55,000 nucleotides of DNA from Terriglobia bacterium (GTDB taxonomy: Bacteria; Acidobacteriota; Vicinamibacteria; Vicinamibacterales; CAVVIG01): contig JAIQFX010000018.1 of the NCBI GenBank assembly GCA_020073005.1, forward strand, positions 1-55,000, in the 5' to 3' direction. This document shows, in pieces, positions 42,901 through 50,971 of the stretch; the first letter of the stretch is position 1; the number at the start of each line of letters is the position of its first letter. The notes below the pieces were generated by a model. It was not told where the DNA came from. It was given only the letters and a program-made list of their open reading frames with translations, and ran no database searches. The position numbers and the translations under genes are program-made.

Positions 42901-43471
42901 CCGCGCCGCGACCATTCTGTCCGCGGCCGCCCTGGCCGCGCCCCGCCTGGCCCGCGACAGGCGGCGTCGCTTGTCCGCGTCGGCCGACGGTGGCGGCCGC
43001 CAATGGCGCGGGTGTCGTGGGAGTCGCCGTGGACGCGGCCGGCTGCGGCGCGCGCGACGCGAGCGTCATCACCAGATCGACGCGCTGCTGACAACTCGAC
43101 TGATCGATCGTCACGTTCCGCGCGATCGGCGCGAACGCCGTGAGCTCCGCCTTGAGCACGAACTGGCCCGAGCCGGGGACTGTGAGCGTGTACGCGCCGT
43201 CCTGCGCGGATGACGTCACGTCGAGCGTCTGCGCGCCGTCGAGCAGCGAGACGACGACGCCCGGAAGCAGCGTGCGGCCGGAGGTGATCGTGCCGCCGAC
43301 GACACAGCCGGACGGCGCCTGTGCGAGCGGCAGCGCGGGATAGAGCGCCGCCGCGACAAGACAGATCGCCGGGAAAAATGTTCGAATGGCGGCGCGCGAA
43401 GCTCTTCCGGTCAGGCGTGGTCGCACTGTGATTGGAGAATAGCCCACGCCGCGAGTGACACGGTTAGACAA
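39980..43471 (-). CDS. Oar-like TonB-dependent receptor with glycine-rich inserts
   Basis: Up to 1163 residues. After the signal sequence (FFPAICLVAAALYPALPLAQ) comes a carboxypeptidase-regulatory-like domain (CVVGGTITSGRTLLPGVVVS). The region where a plug is expected holds Gly/Pro/Arg low-complexity sequence (GGPGGFGGPGGQGPPGAPGG and continuing, about residues 275-330; a second block RGGGRGGGRGGAGGGGRGG at about 490-520). The outer-membrane barrel follows (RFGANLGGPLVIPKVIDSPR, FLQDDWRATDTVTVNAGLRY, YVQIWNLDLQRDL, ending QVQLRFRF with the terminal Phe). The start TTG is uncertain; a GTG at 43426 is an alternative. It is translationally coupled to the VWFA gene. Ligand unknown. Confidence 0.87.
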   Translation of the reverse strand: MSNRVTRGVGYSPITVRPRLTGRASRAAIRTFFPAICLVAAALYPALPLAQAPSGCVVGGTITSGRTLLPGVVVSLLDGAQTLDVTSSAQDGAYTLTVPGSGQFVLKAELTAFAPIARNVTIDQSSCQQRVDLVMTLASRAPQPAASTATPTTPAPLAAATVGRRGQATPPVAGQAGRGQGGRGQNGRGAAPAQQFQSLELLADQAGLARPDDAGGGGDSAAQLLLPPGFSPETSAESVTSIGASQATAGFFGPNGPGDFAGRFGDGFGDAFGAGGPGGAGGPGGFGGPGGQGPPGAPGGGRGGFGPGGGPFGGRGGRGGRGNQIRGNVFESSDSSLLDAAPYALNGQQTTKPDYLQQRFGANLGGPLVIPKVIDSPRTFFFLNYTGNHSRNPYDAYSTVPTLAERAGDLSTLGRTIVDPATGQPFVNNQIPSKRIDPAAAALLNLIPAPNQTGDKQNFHTVTTTTSHMDDVNARFVRTFGAAAGRGGGRGGGRGGAGGGGRGGPGGAPGRAGVSNLNVQIHYRHADNTNTNPFPTLGGTSNTSAWDIPVNYSFTKLGLTHSLRFGFNRQHAETQNLYAGSQNIAGLAGLQGVSADPFDWGAPGLSFSSFSSVRDTNPSMRTDRTLSAGDTIVKTIGRSTVRFGGDYRDIHADSRTDANARGSFVFTGLYSGVDFADFLLGLPQQATVQYGPGLEQFRSRSWDLFLQDDWRATDTVTVNAGLRYEYFSPISEASNRLVTLDAAPGFTAAVPIVAGGTGPYSGALPDTIVRPFRAGFAPRVGIAWRPKPGTVVRTGYGINYNSSVYQSIAQQLAGQPPFAVTSTVLSTAKAFVPLETALLNVQPGTTANTFAVDPNYRLGYVQIWNLDLQRDLTRTLQFGAGYTGTKGANLDILRAPNRGPSGLLIAGVAPFIWESSEGTSIMNSLTLRLRKRMTNGLGMGATYTLSKSMDDASSIAGGGGGGGGTVAQNDQDLAAERGLSSFDQRHRFAGDFAYELPFGANKRWFNGDGGMDALLGNWQVNGTVTLASGTPFTARVLGNVGDVAKGVNGTLRANYNGDPIQIADPSSLMFFNTSAFSIPAPGAFGNAGRNTIIGPGTSNMSMGLTKNLTFSQTRGMSIQILASNLFNQVQFASIDTNVNSPTFGRVTSVRPMRKVQVQLRFRF

Positions 43472-43496
43472 ATCAATGACAGGAGGGCAGGCCCCT

Positions 43497-43885
43497 TCAG
43501 GGCTGCCGGCCCTCGTTGAAGCGCAGCGCGACGCCGTTCAGGCAGTAGCGCTGCCCGGTCGGCCGCGGACCGTCGGGAAACACGTGACCCAGATGTCCGC
43601 CGCACTTCGCGCAGTGCACTTCGACGCGCGTCATGCCGTAGCTGCGATCGACCGTCGTCGCGACCGCGCCTTCGATCGGCGCGAAGAAGCTCGGCCAGCC
43701 CGTGCCGCTCTCGAACTTCGTGTCGGACGAAAACAGCAGCGTGCCGCAGCCGGCGCACGAGAACGTTCCGGATCGCTTTTCGTCGTTCAACGGGCTCGTG
43801 CCCGCGCGCTCCGTGCGTGCTCGCGCAGCACGTGAAACTGCTCGGGCGCGAGCGAGGCGCGCCACTCGTCGTCGGTTTTCTGCAT
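43497..43885 (-). pseudogene. msrB: Peptide-methionine (R)-S-oxide reductase MsrB, one-base frameshift
   Basis: MsrB reduces methionine-R-sulfoxide. From an ATG at 43885 the DNA reads [20 protein letters not shown] and REH, then loses frame near 43816; the expected [20 protein letters not shown] continues in the next frame to the stop. The zinc cysteines ([15 protein letters not shown]), substrate region and catalytic Cys in [11 protein letters not shown] are all present. Total length is one base short of a whole number of codons, and the break is where GG should be but one G is present (CACGCACG in place of CACGGCACG). An open frame with an unrelated N-terminus exists. The lesion may be real or a sequencing error. 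Confidence 0.88.
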
Positions 43886-43911
43886 CGTGAGAGTACTGTA
43901 GCATTCGCGCC

Positions 43912-44274
43912 ATGACATTTCGCCATCGCTCCCGCGGGGACGCGCCGGTCGCGCGCTACCTGCCCGCGTTCGCGATGTCGGATCCGGACGTCACGCACGA
44001 GATGACGGTGCGCGATCTGCTCGTGCACCGCAGCGGGCTCTGCCTCGGCGCGGGCGATCTGCTGTGGTGGCCCGAGTCTACCTACAACCGGAAGGAAGTC
44101 GCCGATCGCCTGCGCTACATCCCGCTGGCGACGAGCTTCCGCAGCGCGGACGCGTACGTCACGTTCGCGCTGAATCCCGATGGGACGATCGATCAGGTGA
44201 AGATGCGCGCCGTCTCGCCGTCGACGGATTTCAGCTTCGATTTTCAGGACCTGCTGCTGAAGCCGGTCCGCTAG
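43912..44274 (+). pseudogene. Class C beta-lactamase-like serine hydrolase relic
   Basis: A 120-residue open frame joins two parts of one protein. The first ([52 protein letters not shown]) is the segment just after the catalytic SxxK of a penicillin-binding-protein-like hydrolase. The second (YVTFALNPDGTIDQVKMRAV) is the C-terminal beta domain. The SxxK Ser, the YxN Tyr and hundreds of residues between are gone; the join is in frame at SFR/SADAY. Product, if made, cannot be catalytic. Confidence 0.8.
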
Positions 44275-44280
44275 AAAGTC

Positions 44281-46458
44281 TCACTTCGCAAGCGGATCCG
44301 GGCGCAGCTGGAAGTGCAGGACCTTGCTCGTCGTGCCCTTGCCGGTTTCGGTGTGGAACGGCGCGCGCGTCGCGTACGTCGACCACAGGCCCTTCCCCTT
44401 CCACCCGGTCTTCGCATCGTCGATGCGGCCGTCGAGGCCCTTCGCGAAGAAGCCGAGCGGGTACGGCACGCGCAGCACGATCCACTTCCCGTTCTGCAGC
44501 GCGAGCAGCGCGTCCTCGCCGTTGCCGGTCGCGATCGGCGTATTCCTGCCGAGGCCGAACGTGTCGAACTGATCGACCCAGTCGTAGTAGCTCGCTTCGG
44601 CGCTGCCTGAATCGGTCAGGCCCTTGAACTGCGGCGTCGGGAAGGGATAGAGCGTCCAGCCCTCGGGACACTGCTGGCCGGTCGCCGTGGGGCCGTTCGT
44701 GACCGTGCACTTGCGCCGATCGAAGCTCGCGAAATGGCCGCTCGCGACGACGGTCCAGACGATGCCGTTGCGATCGATGTCGAGGCCGCGCGGTGAGAAG
44801 CCCTGCACCGCGGCCTTCGGGTTGTTCCACGGGAGCTCGTAGATTTCCGCCAGCGTCGTCGCCGGCGGATGCGATCCGGGCACCAGCCGCACGATCGATC
44901 CCGGGAAGCCCAGCACGGATCCCCAGATCGATCCGTCGGACGGACTCACGGTCACGCCGTAGAAACCGGCGTTCACGCGCCGATCCTTCGAGGGATCGAG
45001 CGGCTGATCGGGTTCGGTGTACGCGTCGCGTCTGCCGTTGCCGTTCGTGTCGAGGATCAGCGCGGTCCAGCCCTGCGATTTTTCCTCGTCGTGCGTCGCC
45101 TCGTACATCTTCGTGTTCAGCCAGCCGACGACGCCGCCGCCACCGCCGCTGCTGGTCCACAGCGTGTTGTCGGCGTCCTCGGCGAACTGCAGATGATGCG
45201 TGCCGAAACACGTGTCGATGAGCGTGAACTGTTTCGTCTTCGGGTCGTACATCGCAAGCTGGCGGCCGCTGCGCGCGACGGGAAACAACTTCGCCGACGG
45301 ATGACTCGATCCTTCCTTGCAGTAGGCCGGGTTGTCGGGCGGACGGATGACCGACGTGAACCAGACGCGGCCCTTCTCATCGAACATCGGGTTGTGCATG
45401 TTCGCCTGGCTGTCCCAGATCGATTCCTCGCCCCAGTACGGCGACGCCGCCAGCGGCGTGCCCGGCGCCGGCGTCTTCGGATCGCGCACCGGCATCTTGA
45501 TCCGCGTCGCCGTGTGATGCACGGGATCGAGCACCGGCACGAAGTCCGTGCTCAATTCCGGCGCGCCGTACAGCAATCCGTTGGCGTTGAGCGTCGGATT
45601 GCGCTTGTCGGTCGCGATCTCGTCGTGCAGGTACGCTTTCGGCGTCGCCCAGTCCCATTCGGTGATGACGATGTTGCGCTCGACGCCCTGCGGACGAGCC
45701 GGCGCGGGCGGCAGCTCGCCGGCGGCGATGCGGCTCGTCCAGTCGGCGAACATCGCGAGCGCGCGATCCTTGCCGAGGTTCGTGATGCTGCTGAACATGT
45801 TGCCGCCGGCCTGGCCCGACTGAATCCGCCGCTCCCACGCTTTCGACGGCGACTCGATGTCGGCGAACGCCTTCGGAATCTCGCGCGTGGCTTTCGTGCC
45901 GAGCTGGTGACACGACCAGCAGCTGTCGGTCTTGATCGTCTCGAGCCACTGCGCCTGGCTCTTCACGCTGGGAGAAATGCCGTTGCCCGTGGGACCGGTG
46001 CCGGGAAACTCGCTCTTGTCCGGCACTTTCAGCAGCGAATACCAGTAGCTCGCCGGGTAGTACTGCGCCGCGGCGTGCGCGTCCGGCGCGATCGTCGCCG
46101 TGAGGTTCACGATCTTGCCTGGCGCGGCGGTCGTCGGCTTCGAGTCGACGAGTCCGTACCCGCGGACCCACAGGCTGTAGCCGCCCTTCGGCAGATCGGG
46201 CACGACGTAGCGTCCGCGGTCGTCGGTGACGACAATCTTCGCGAACTTCGTCGGCAGGTCCGACGTTTCGGCGATGACCCAGACGCCGGCTTCCGGTCCT
46301 TTATTACTTGTGACCACGCCGCCGATGTCGTCCGCGTCGACGCGAACGTCGGGGGATGCGACCTGTCCCGCGCTCGTCCCCGCGAGCGATGCGGCCAGAA
46401 CGGCGGCGAACGCAGCTGTCGCGACGATGCCCGAGTGCAGCATGCGGGTTGATGTCAT
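44281..46458 (-). CDS. Exported mono-haem c propeller-like protein with regulatory-like domain
   Basis: A 725-residue protein. Signal peptide (GIVATAAFAAVLAASLAG) then a carboxypeptidase-regulatory-like beta domain (GVVTSNKGPEAGVWVIAETS, RGRYVVPDLPKGGYSLWVRG). A single haem-c motif CWSCH lies at about residue 188 in DSCWSCHQLGTK. The rest has repeated WxxD/NG-type blades (NMHNPMFDEKGRVWFTSVIR; LQFAEDADNTLWTSSGG; GLDIDRNGIVWTVVASGHF), typical of a beta-propeller like the virginiamycin-B-lyase or streptogramin-lyase type. It may be a periplasmic redox dehydrogenase; no substrate can be named. AAGGAG six bases before the ATG supports the start. Confidence 0.82.
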   Translation of the reverse strand: MTSTRMLHSGIVATAAFAAVLAASLAGTSAGQVASPDVRVDADDIGGVVTSNKGPEAGVWVIAETSDLPTKFAKIVVTDDRGRYVVPDLPKGGYSLWVRGYGLVDSKPTTAAPGKIVNLTATIAPDAHAAAQYYPASYWYSLLKVPDKSEFPGTGPTGNGISPSVKSQAQWLETIKTDSCWSCHQLGTKATREIPKAFADIESPSKAWERRIQSGQAGGNMFSSITNLGKDRALAMFADWTSRIAAGELPPAPARPQGVERNIVITEWDWATPKAYLHDEIATDKRNPTLNANGLLYGAPELSTDFVPVLDPVHHTATRIKMPVRDPKTPAPGTPLAASPYWGEESIWDSQANMHNPMFDEKGRVWFTSVIRPPDNPAYCKEGSSHPSAKLFPVARSGRQLAMYDPKTKQFTLIDTCFGTHHLQFAEDADNTLWTSSGGGGGVVGWLNTKMYEATHDEEKSQGWTALILDTNGNGRRDAYTEPDQPLDPSKDRRVNAGFYGVTVSPSDGSIWGSVLGFPGSIVRLVPGSHPPATTLAEIYELPWNNPKAAVQGFSPRGLDIDRNGIVWTVVASGHFASFDRRKCTVTNGPTATGQQCPEGWTLYPFPTPQFKGLTDSGSAEASYYDWVDQFDTFGLGRNTPIATGNGEDALLALQNGKWIVLRVPYPLGFFAKGLDGRIDDAKTGWKGKGLWSTYATRAPFHTETGKGTTSKVLHFQLRPDPLAK

Positions 46459-46481
46459 GTGGAACTCCTTCACTGCGCATC

Positions 46482-46501
46482 CGGCCGAAGCCGGACGCCA
46501 C
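46482..46501. repeat. Family E hairpin repeat
   Basis: CATCCGGCCGAAGCCGGACG, near-identical to the copy at 37357-37383, in the leader of the mono-haem protein gene. Confidence 0.7.
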
Positions 46502-46587
46502 GGCTGAACCGGCGACGCGCGCCTCGCGCTGGAACCGCTCGAGCGCCTGGGCGTCCCGACAGTTCCGCGGGGAACGGATTATACCCG

Positions 46588-46755
46588 GTGGGGCTCTACG
46601 CGGTGACCGCGTATGCGGTGGCGCAGCGCACGCAGGAGATCGGCGTGCGGATGGCGCTCGGCGCGCAGGCGTCGCAGGTGTGGTGGCTGATCCTGCGCCG
46701 GTCGCTCGTTCAGTTCGGCTCGCGCTGCACCTTCACGGTCAGGCTCGCGTCGTGA
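46588..46755 (+). pseudogene. FtsX/ADOP permease relic
   Basis: A short frame reading GLYAVTAYAVAQRTQEIGVR and MALGAQASQVWWLILRRSLV, which matches the loop and helix start of the last FtsX block in the two intact permeases of this window. About 50 residues survive; the rest of the gene is gone. The other bases of this 430-base gap (46459-46887) show a family E hairpin and no other gene. Confidence 0.8.
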
Positions 46756-46887
46756 TTGACGACGTGCACTGGCCGGAAGATACTCCCGCGCGAGAGAACG
46801 TCGACGACCTCTCGACGGTTTCGGGCGGCGGCTACACAGGTTCGTGCCTGAGCGCGCCGATGCACGGCGAGGGGCGCCACTCCGCTC

Positions 46888-47454
46888 CTATTTCCTGAGC
46901 GCGGGATTCACGTAGTCGGCCGGCAGGATATGATCCGGATCGACGCGCACGACCAGATAGTTCATGTCGCTCTCGACCGCGCTGAACCAGTGCGCCACGC
47001 CCGGCGGAATCACGATCACATCGCCCGGGCCGACGTGACGGCTCTGGCCGTTGCGAATCGCCGCGGCGTTCGTGCTCGGACCCACGAGAATCTTCACGAT
47101 CGTGCCGTCCGCCGCCGCGGGCGTCCCGTCGACCATCGTCCCGCCGGTCACGAACGTTCCTGAGCCCTCGATGATGTGATAGACCTCGGTCACCTGCGCG
47201 TGCGAGATCGCGCCCTGCCGCGCGGGTTTCGCGGACCGGTGAAGCACGCCGATCGCGACGTTGTACTTGCCCATGTCGACGACGCGAATCTGCTGGTCGG
47301 CGATGCCGTCGGCGGGCGCGAGCTTCGCGATGGCGTGAATCTCAGCATTGGTCACGTCGGTCGCCATCGTGGGCGGCGTGCGCGACTGCGAGAACGTGGC
47401 AGTCTGCGAGACGGTGAACAGGGCGGCCAGCACGCACAAGACGATCCGTCGCAT
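46888..47454 (-). CDS. Exported cupin-domain protein
   Basis: A 188-residue protein with a signal peptide (IVLCVLAALFTVSQTATFSQ) and a single cupin barrel: ISHAQVTEVYHIIEGSGTFV holds motif 1 (His and Glu ligands) and VGPGDVIVIPPGVAHWFSA motif 2 with its His. A metal-binding small-molecule sensor or enzyme is likely. ATG at 47454 is used; a GTG four codons upstream is possible. No operon partner; the ferredoxin oxidoreductase genes downstream are 60 bases away on the same strand. Confidence 0.83.
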   Translation of the reverse strand: MRRIVLCVLAALFTVSQTATFSQSRTPPTMATDVTNAEIHAIAKLAPADGIADQQIRVVDMGKYNVAIGVLHRSAKPARQGAISHAQVTEVYHIIEGSGTFVTGGTMVDGTPAAADGTIVKILVGPSTNAAAIRNGQSRHVGPGDVIVIPPGVAHWFSAVESDMNYLVVRVDPDHILPADYVNPALRK

Positions 47455-47526
47455 GATCGCGCTCACTTTCCGGCGGAGTCCCGGCTCCGCGCGGTGCGTA
47501 CTATACGCGAGGCGGACGCGCGCGAG

Positions 47527-48390
47527 TCAGCGGAGGGCGAACTTCTCGAGGACGCGTTCGCGCGAGGCTCCCGGATCGGTGAGCGCGCGCCGCCGCTCGG
47601 CGACGAGCGCTTCGTACGCGGGCGGCGGTTCGGGATCGCGGTAGAAGATGCCGGTGTAGAGCGACCGCCCGTACTCGGCCGCCAGCTCCATCGCGCGCAG
47701 ACGATTGCCCTCGTCGTGGCCCAGCGAGGCGAGATTCTTCATCGACGACTTGTGCGCCTTGAGTTGCGCGTCCGGAGATCCGTACGTCACGCACGGCGAC
47801 TGCACGTTGATGAACGCAAAGCCCGGATACCGCAGTCCTTCGACGACGAGCTGCGTGAGACCGCTCAGGTCGGCCGGCGTGCCCTGCGCGACGAACCGGC
47901 CGCCGTAGCCGAGCACGTACATCAAGGGGTTCACGGGGTCTTCGAGGCTGCCCTCGGGAGAGGAAACGGTCCGGAACCCGCGCGGCGACGTCGGCGACAG
48001 CTGGCCCTTCGTCAGACCGTAGACCTGGTTGTCCATCACGATGTAGGTCAGGTCCACGTTGCGCCGGATGGCATGCGCGACGTGGCCGCCGCCGATCGAG
48101 AATCCATCGCCGTCGCCGCCGGCCACGAGCACGAGCAGCTCTGGCCGCGCGATCTTGATGCCCTGCGCGATCGGCAGCGCGCGTCCGTGGACGCTGTTGA
48201 AGCCGTAGGCGGTCGTGTAGCCGGGAATGCGGCTCGAGCAGCCGATGCCGGAGACGAACGCGATTTCGTGCGGCGGGCGGCCGATGGTGGCCAGCGCGCG
48301 ATAGATGGCCTGCACGACGCCGTAGTCGCCGCATCCGGGGCACCAGATGGGCTTCAGCTCGCTCTTGTAATCCTGTGGTGTGTACGCCAT
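47527..48390 (-). CDS. korB: 2-oxoacid:ferredoxin oxidoreductase, beta subunit
   Basis: A 287-residue thiamine-diphosphate subunit. KPIWCPGCGDYGVVQAIYRA and IAFVSGIGCSSRIPGYTTAY carry family Cys residues for an Fe-S cluster; VLVAGGDGDGFSIGGGHVAH is the ThDP/Mg site, with VMDNQVYGLTKGQLSPTSP after it. Together with the alpha subunit upstream it oxidises a 2-oxoacid (2-oxoglutarate or a similar acid) to the acyl-CoA and reduces ferredoxin. The symbol is the usual one for this type, not proof of 2-oxoglutarate specificity. Confidence 0.92.
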   Translation of the reverse strand: MAYTPQDYKSELKPIWCPGCGDYGVVQAIYRALATIGRPPHEIAFVSGIGCSSRIPGYTTAYGFNSVHGRALPIAQGIKIARPELLVLVAGGDGDGFSIGGGHVAHAIRRNVDLTYIVMDNQVYGLTKGQLSPTSPRGFRTVSSPEGSLEDPVNPLMYVLGYGGRFVAQGTPADLSGLTQLVVEGLRYPGFAFINVQSPCVTYGSPDAQLKAHKSSMKNLASLGHDEGNRLRAMELAAEYGRSLYTGIFYRDPEPPPAYEALVAERRRALTDPGASRERVLEKFALR

Positions 48391-48410
48391 GCGCTCGCCT
48401 TGCTTTCTCC

Positions 48411-50195
48411 TCAACCCAGCGTCGGCTCTTCCTGGGGCACGCGCTGACGCTGGAACGCCACGACCATCTGGCGCACGCGGTCGAGCACGTCGTGGACCGT
48501 GATGGGATTCGATCCGCTGCGCGCCAGCGACTCGAGGCCGCGCGGCACGTCGACGAACATCCGGATGATGCGGAACAACTGGCCCTGGTGCGACTGCTCG
48601 ATGACGAGTCCCGCGCGCACCGAAGCGAAGAAATCCTCGTAGACCTCTTCGGAGATCGGATAGAGCAGGCGCGGGACGAGCAGCTTCATCTGGATGCCTT
48701 CGCGGCGGGCGACCGCCGTCGCTTCCGACGCCACGCCGGCGACGCTGCCCCAGCTGACCAGGCCGATCGGCGCATCGCGGTCGCCCTCGATCGAAAACAG
48801 ATCGCGCCGCGCCTTGAGCGGGGCGAGCTTGCGAATCCGCTTCTCGTTCATCTGCGCGTGCACTTCGCCGCTGGCGGTCGGAGCGCCGCGCTCGTTGTGC
48901 TCGATGCCCGACGCCAGGAAATTGCCGCCTTCGAGGCCCGGATAGCTGATCGGACTCACGCCCGATTCCGTGATCTGGAATCTGGCGTAGTGCTCGAGCT
49001 CGCGCTCGTTCGGCAGGCGGCGGTCGACAATCGTGAACGCGCGCGGATCGATGGGATCGATCACTTCCTTGCGCTGCGCGATGTCGGCGTCGGACAGCAG
49101 GATGACCGGCGTCTGAAACTGCTCGGCGATGTTGAACGCCTCGATCGTGATCCGGCACGTGTCGGCGACGCTTATGGGCGCGAGCACCGGGCGTACGGCA
49201 TCGCCGTGCGCGGAGAAGGCGGCCTGAAAGAGATCGGACTGCTCGCTCTTGGTCGGGAGGCCGGTCGACGGCCCGCCGCGCTGCACGTTGACGCAGACGA
49301 GCGGCACTTCCGCGATCGTCGCCAGGCCGAGCATTTCCGACTTGAGCGACATGCCGGGGCCCGAGGTCGCCGTCATCGCCTTCCGGCCGGCGAACGACGC
49401 GCCGATGACCGCGCCGATGCCGGCGATCTCGTCCTCCGCCTGCAGCACCGTGCCGCCGTGACGCCAGATCTCGCGCCCGAGGAAATGCATGATCTCGCTC
49501 GACGGCGTGATCGGATAGCCGCCGAAGAACTCGCAGCCGGCGACGAGCGCCGCGGCGGCGCACATCTCGTTGCCGTCGACGAGCCATCGCGGCGACGGCG
49601 GCGGCGCGGTCTCGCACAGCCGGCGATCGGTGCGGAGCGGATGCGCCTGCGCGAAAGCGAGGCCCGCGGCAAACGCGCGCTCGTTGCCGGCGAGAACCTC
49701 AGGACTCTTCCGCGCAAATCGTTTGCGCACGCCGGCCAGCAGACTGTCCGCGGACAGGCCGAGCCAACCGGCCAGCAGACCGAGCACGACGGTGTTCTTG
49801 GCTTTCTCCGTGCCGGCGCTCGTGCGCGCCATCTCGGCGATCGGCGCGGCGACGGCGTCGGCCGGCGAGACGCCTTCGAGCGGAAGCGCGGCGCCTTCCG
49901 CCCCGTCGTGGACGACGGTCGTGCGGCCGCCGACGGGCAGCTCCGCGCCGAAGCGCAGGAAGTCGTCCCAGTTCAGCGCGACGGCGATGTCCAGCATCGT
50001 GCCGGCGTTGAAAATTTCTCCGGTGGCGATCCGTAGGTGGAACGACGATTCGCCGCCGCGAATCTGCGGGCCGTAGCTCTTCGTCATCATCGCGCGGTAG
50101 CCGCTGCGCGCCGCCGCGGTCATCAGCGCTTCACCCGCGGCGATGACCCCGTCGCCGCCCGCGCCCGCCATTCCAATCACGAGATCCGTCGTCAT
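48411..50195 (-). CDS. korA: 2-oxoacid:ferredoxin oxidoreductase, fused gamma-alpha subunit
   Basis: A 594-residue protein. Residues 1-185 are the gamma domain (LVIGMAGAGGDGVIAAGEAL, YGPQIRGGESSFHLRI), and from about 205 the alpha pyrimidine domain follows (GCEFFGGYPITPSSEIMHFL, EDEIAGIGAVIGASFAGRKA, TATSGPGMSLKSEMLGLATI). The transketolase-C-like end is IGLVSWGSVAGVASEAT and LVIEQSHQGQLFRIIR. The gamma-alpha fusion is standard for two-subunit Kor enzymes. It precedes korB by 20 bases on the same strand. Its ATG has no strong ribosome-binding site. Confidence 0.93.
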   Translation of the reverse strand: MTTDLVIGMAGAGGDGVIAAGEALMTAAARSGYRAMMTKSYGPQIRGGESSFHLRIATGEIFNAGTMLDIAVALNWDDFLRFGAELPVGGRTTVVHDGAEGAALPLEGVSPADAVAAPIAEMARTSAGTEKAKNTVVLGLLAGWLGLSADSLLAGVRKRFARKSPEVLAGNERAFAAGLAFAQAHPLRTDRRLCETAPPPSPRWLVDGNEMCAAAALVAGCEFFGGYPITPSSEIMHFLGREIWRHGGTVLQAEDEIAGIGAVIGASFAGRKAMTATSGPGMSLKSEMLGLATIAEVPLVCVNVQRGGPSTGLPTKSEQSDLFQAAFSAHGDAVRPVLAPISVADTCRITIEAFNIAEQFQTPVILLSDADIAQRKEVIDPIDPRAFTIVDRRLPNERELEHYARFQITESGVSPISYPGLEGGNFLASGIEHNERGAPTASGEVHAQMNEKRIRKLAPLKARRDLFSIEGDRDAPIGLVSWGSVAGVASEATAVARREGIQMKLLVPRLLYPISEEVYEDFFASVRAGLVIEQSHQGQLFRIIRMFVDVPRGLESLARSGSNPITVHDVLDRVRQMVVAFQRQRVPQEEPTLG

Positions 50196-50401
50196 CGAAC
50201 GCCTCGCTGTCTCATGGATGGAGGCCCAGGAGCAAGGTTGGTACCGGCCTGCGGATGCGGGAAGCCTCGAAAAAACGCGGGTTTGGGCGGGGTGTGCCGG
50301 ATTTCCGGCATGCAGCGAAGCGTCCCGTCAGCGCGGGGCGGAACGGTCATCATATGAGTGCGCGGGCAGGACGAGCGGGTGGCCGCCCGGGAGGATTCGA
50401 C

Positions 50402-50830
50402 ATGACGCTGGAAATCGTCCGATCGATCTGCCTGGGGTTCCCAGGCGCGACCGAGGACGTCAAATGGGGCGCCGACCTCGCCTTCTGCGTCGGCGGGAAG
50501 ATGTTCTGCGTCGTGTACCTCGAACCGCCCCATCACATGTCGTTCAAGTGTTCGGCTGAGGACTTCGCCGAGCTGGTCGAGCGGCCGGGGTTGCGGCCCG
50601 CGCCGTACCTCGCGCGCGCGATGTGGGTGCAGGAAGAGGCGCTCGGCGAAGCGCTCGAGCGAGTCGAGGTCGACCGCCTGCTGCGCGCGTCGTACGATCT
50701 CGTGGCCGCGAAGCTGCCGAAGTCCGGGCGGTTACAGCAATCCCGCGCGAAGGCGCCGCGCACACGCGCGGGCCGGCCGCGAACGCGCGCATCCCCCGCG
50801 ACAATGCAAAGAGGAAAGCGCGGCCGCTGA
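50402..50830 (+). CDS. MmcQ/YjbR-family protein
   Basis: A 142-residue protein of the YjbR (DUF419) fold: LEIVRSICLGFPGATEDVKW, GGKMFCVVYLEPPHHMSFKC and GLRPAPYLARAMWVQEEAL. The family has a CyaY-like fold and may bind DNA; no reaction is known. A GGGAGG site nine bases before fixes the ATG. The last 35 residues (RLQQSRAKAPRTRAGRPRTR...) are a basic disordered tail beyond the fold. It is divergent from the korAB operon across 206 bases, in which I see no other gene. Confidence 0.83.
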   Translation: MTLEIVRSICLGFPGATEDVKWGADLAFCVGGKMFCVVYLEPPHHMSFKCSAEDFAELVERPGLRPAPYLARAMWVQEEALGEALERVEVDRLLRASYDLVAAKLPKSGRLQQSRAKAPRTRAGRPRTRASPATMQRGKRGR

Positions 50831-50971
50831 GCTGAACGTCATCCGCGGCGCGATTGCAGAATCTTCGTACTCGTCGCTCGTGCGGCATGGAAATCTCTGC
50901 AACATTTCGAGCGCGATCCTGCGGATTTCCTAGGAAACGCGCGTGGCCCTCCGGTTGCAATCCCGCGCGGC

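Noticed and set aside
41789-43213. Long Arg-rich open frame opposite the TonB receptor
   Set aside because: It is the complement of the glycine-rich coding region; no start signal or domain.
44869-46452. 527-codon plus-strand frame opposite the mono-haem protein
   Set aside because: Antisense to a gene with signal peptide, haem motif and propeller blades; no motif of its own.
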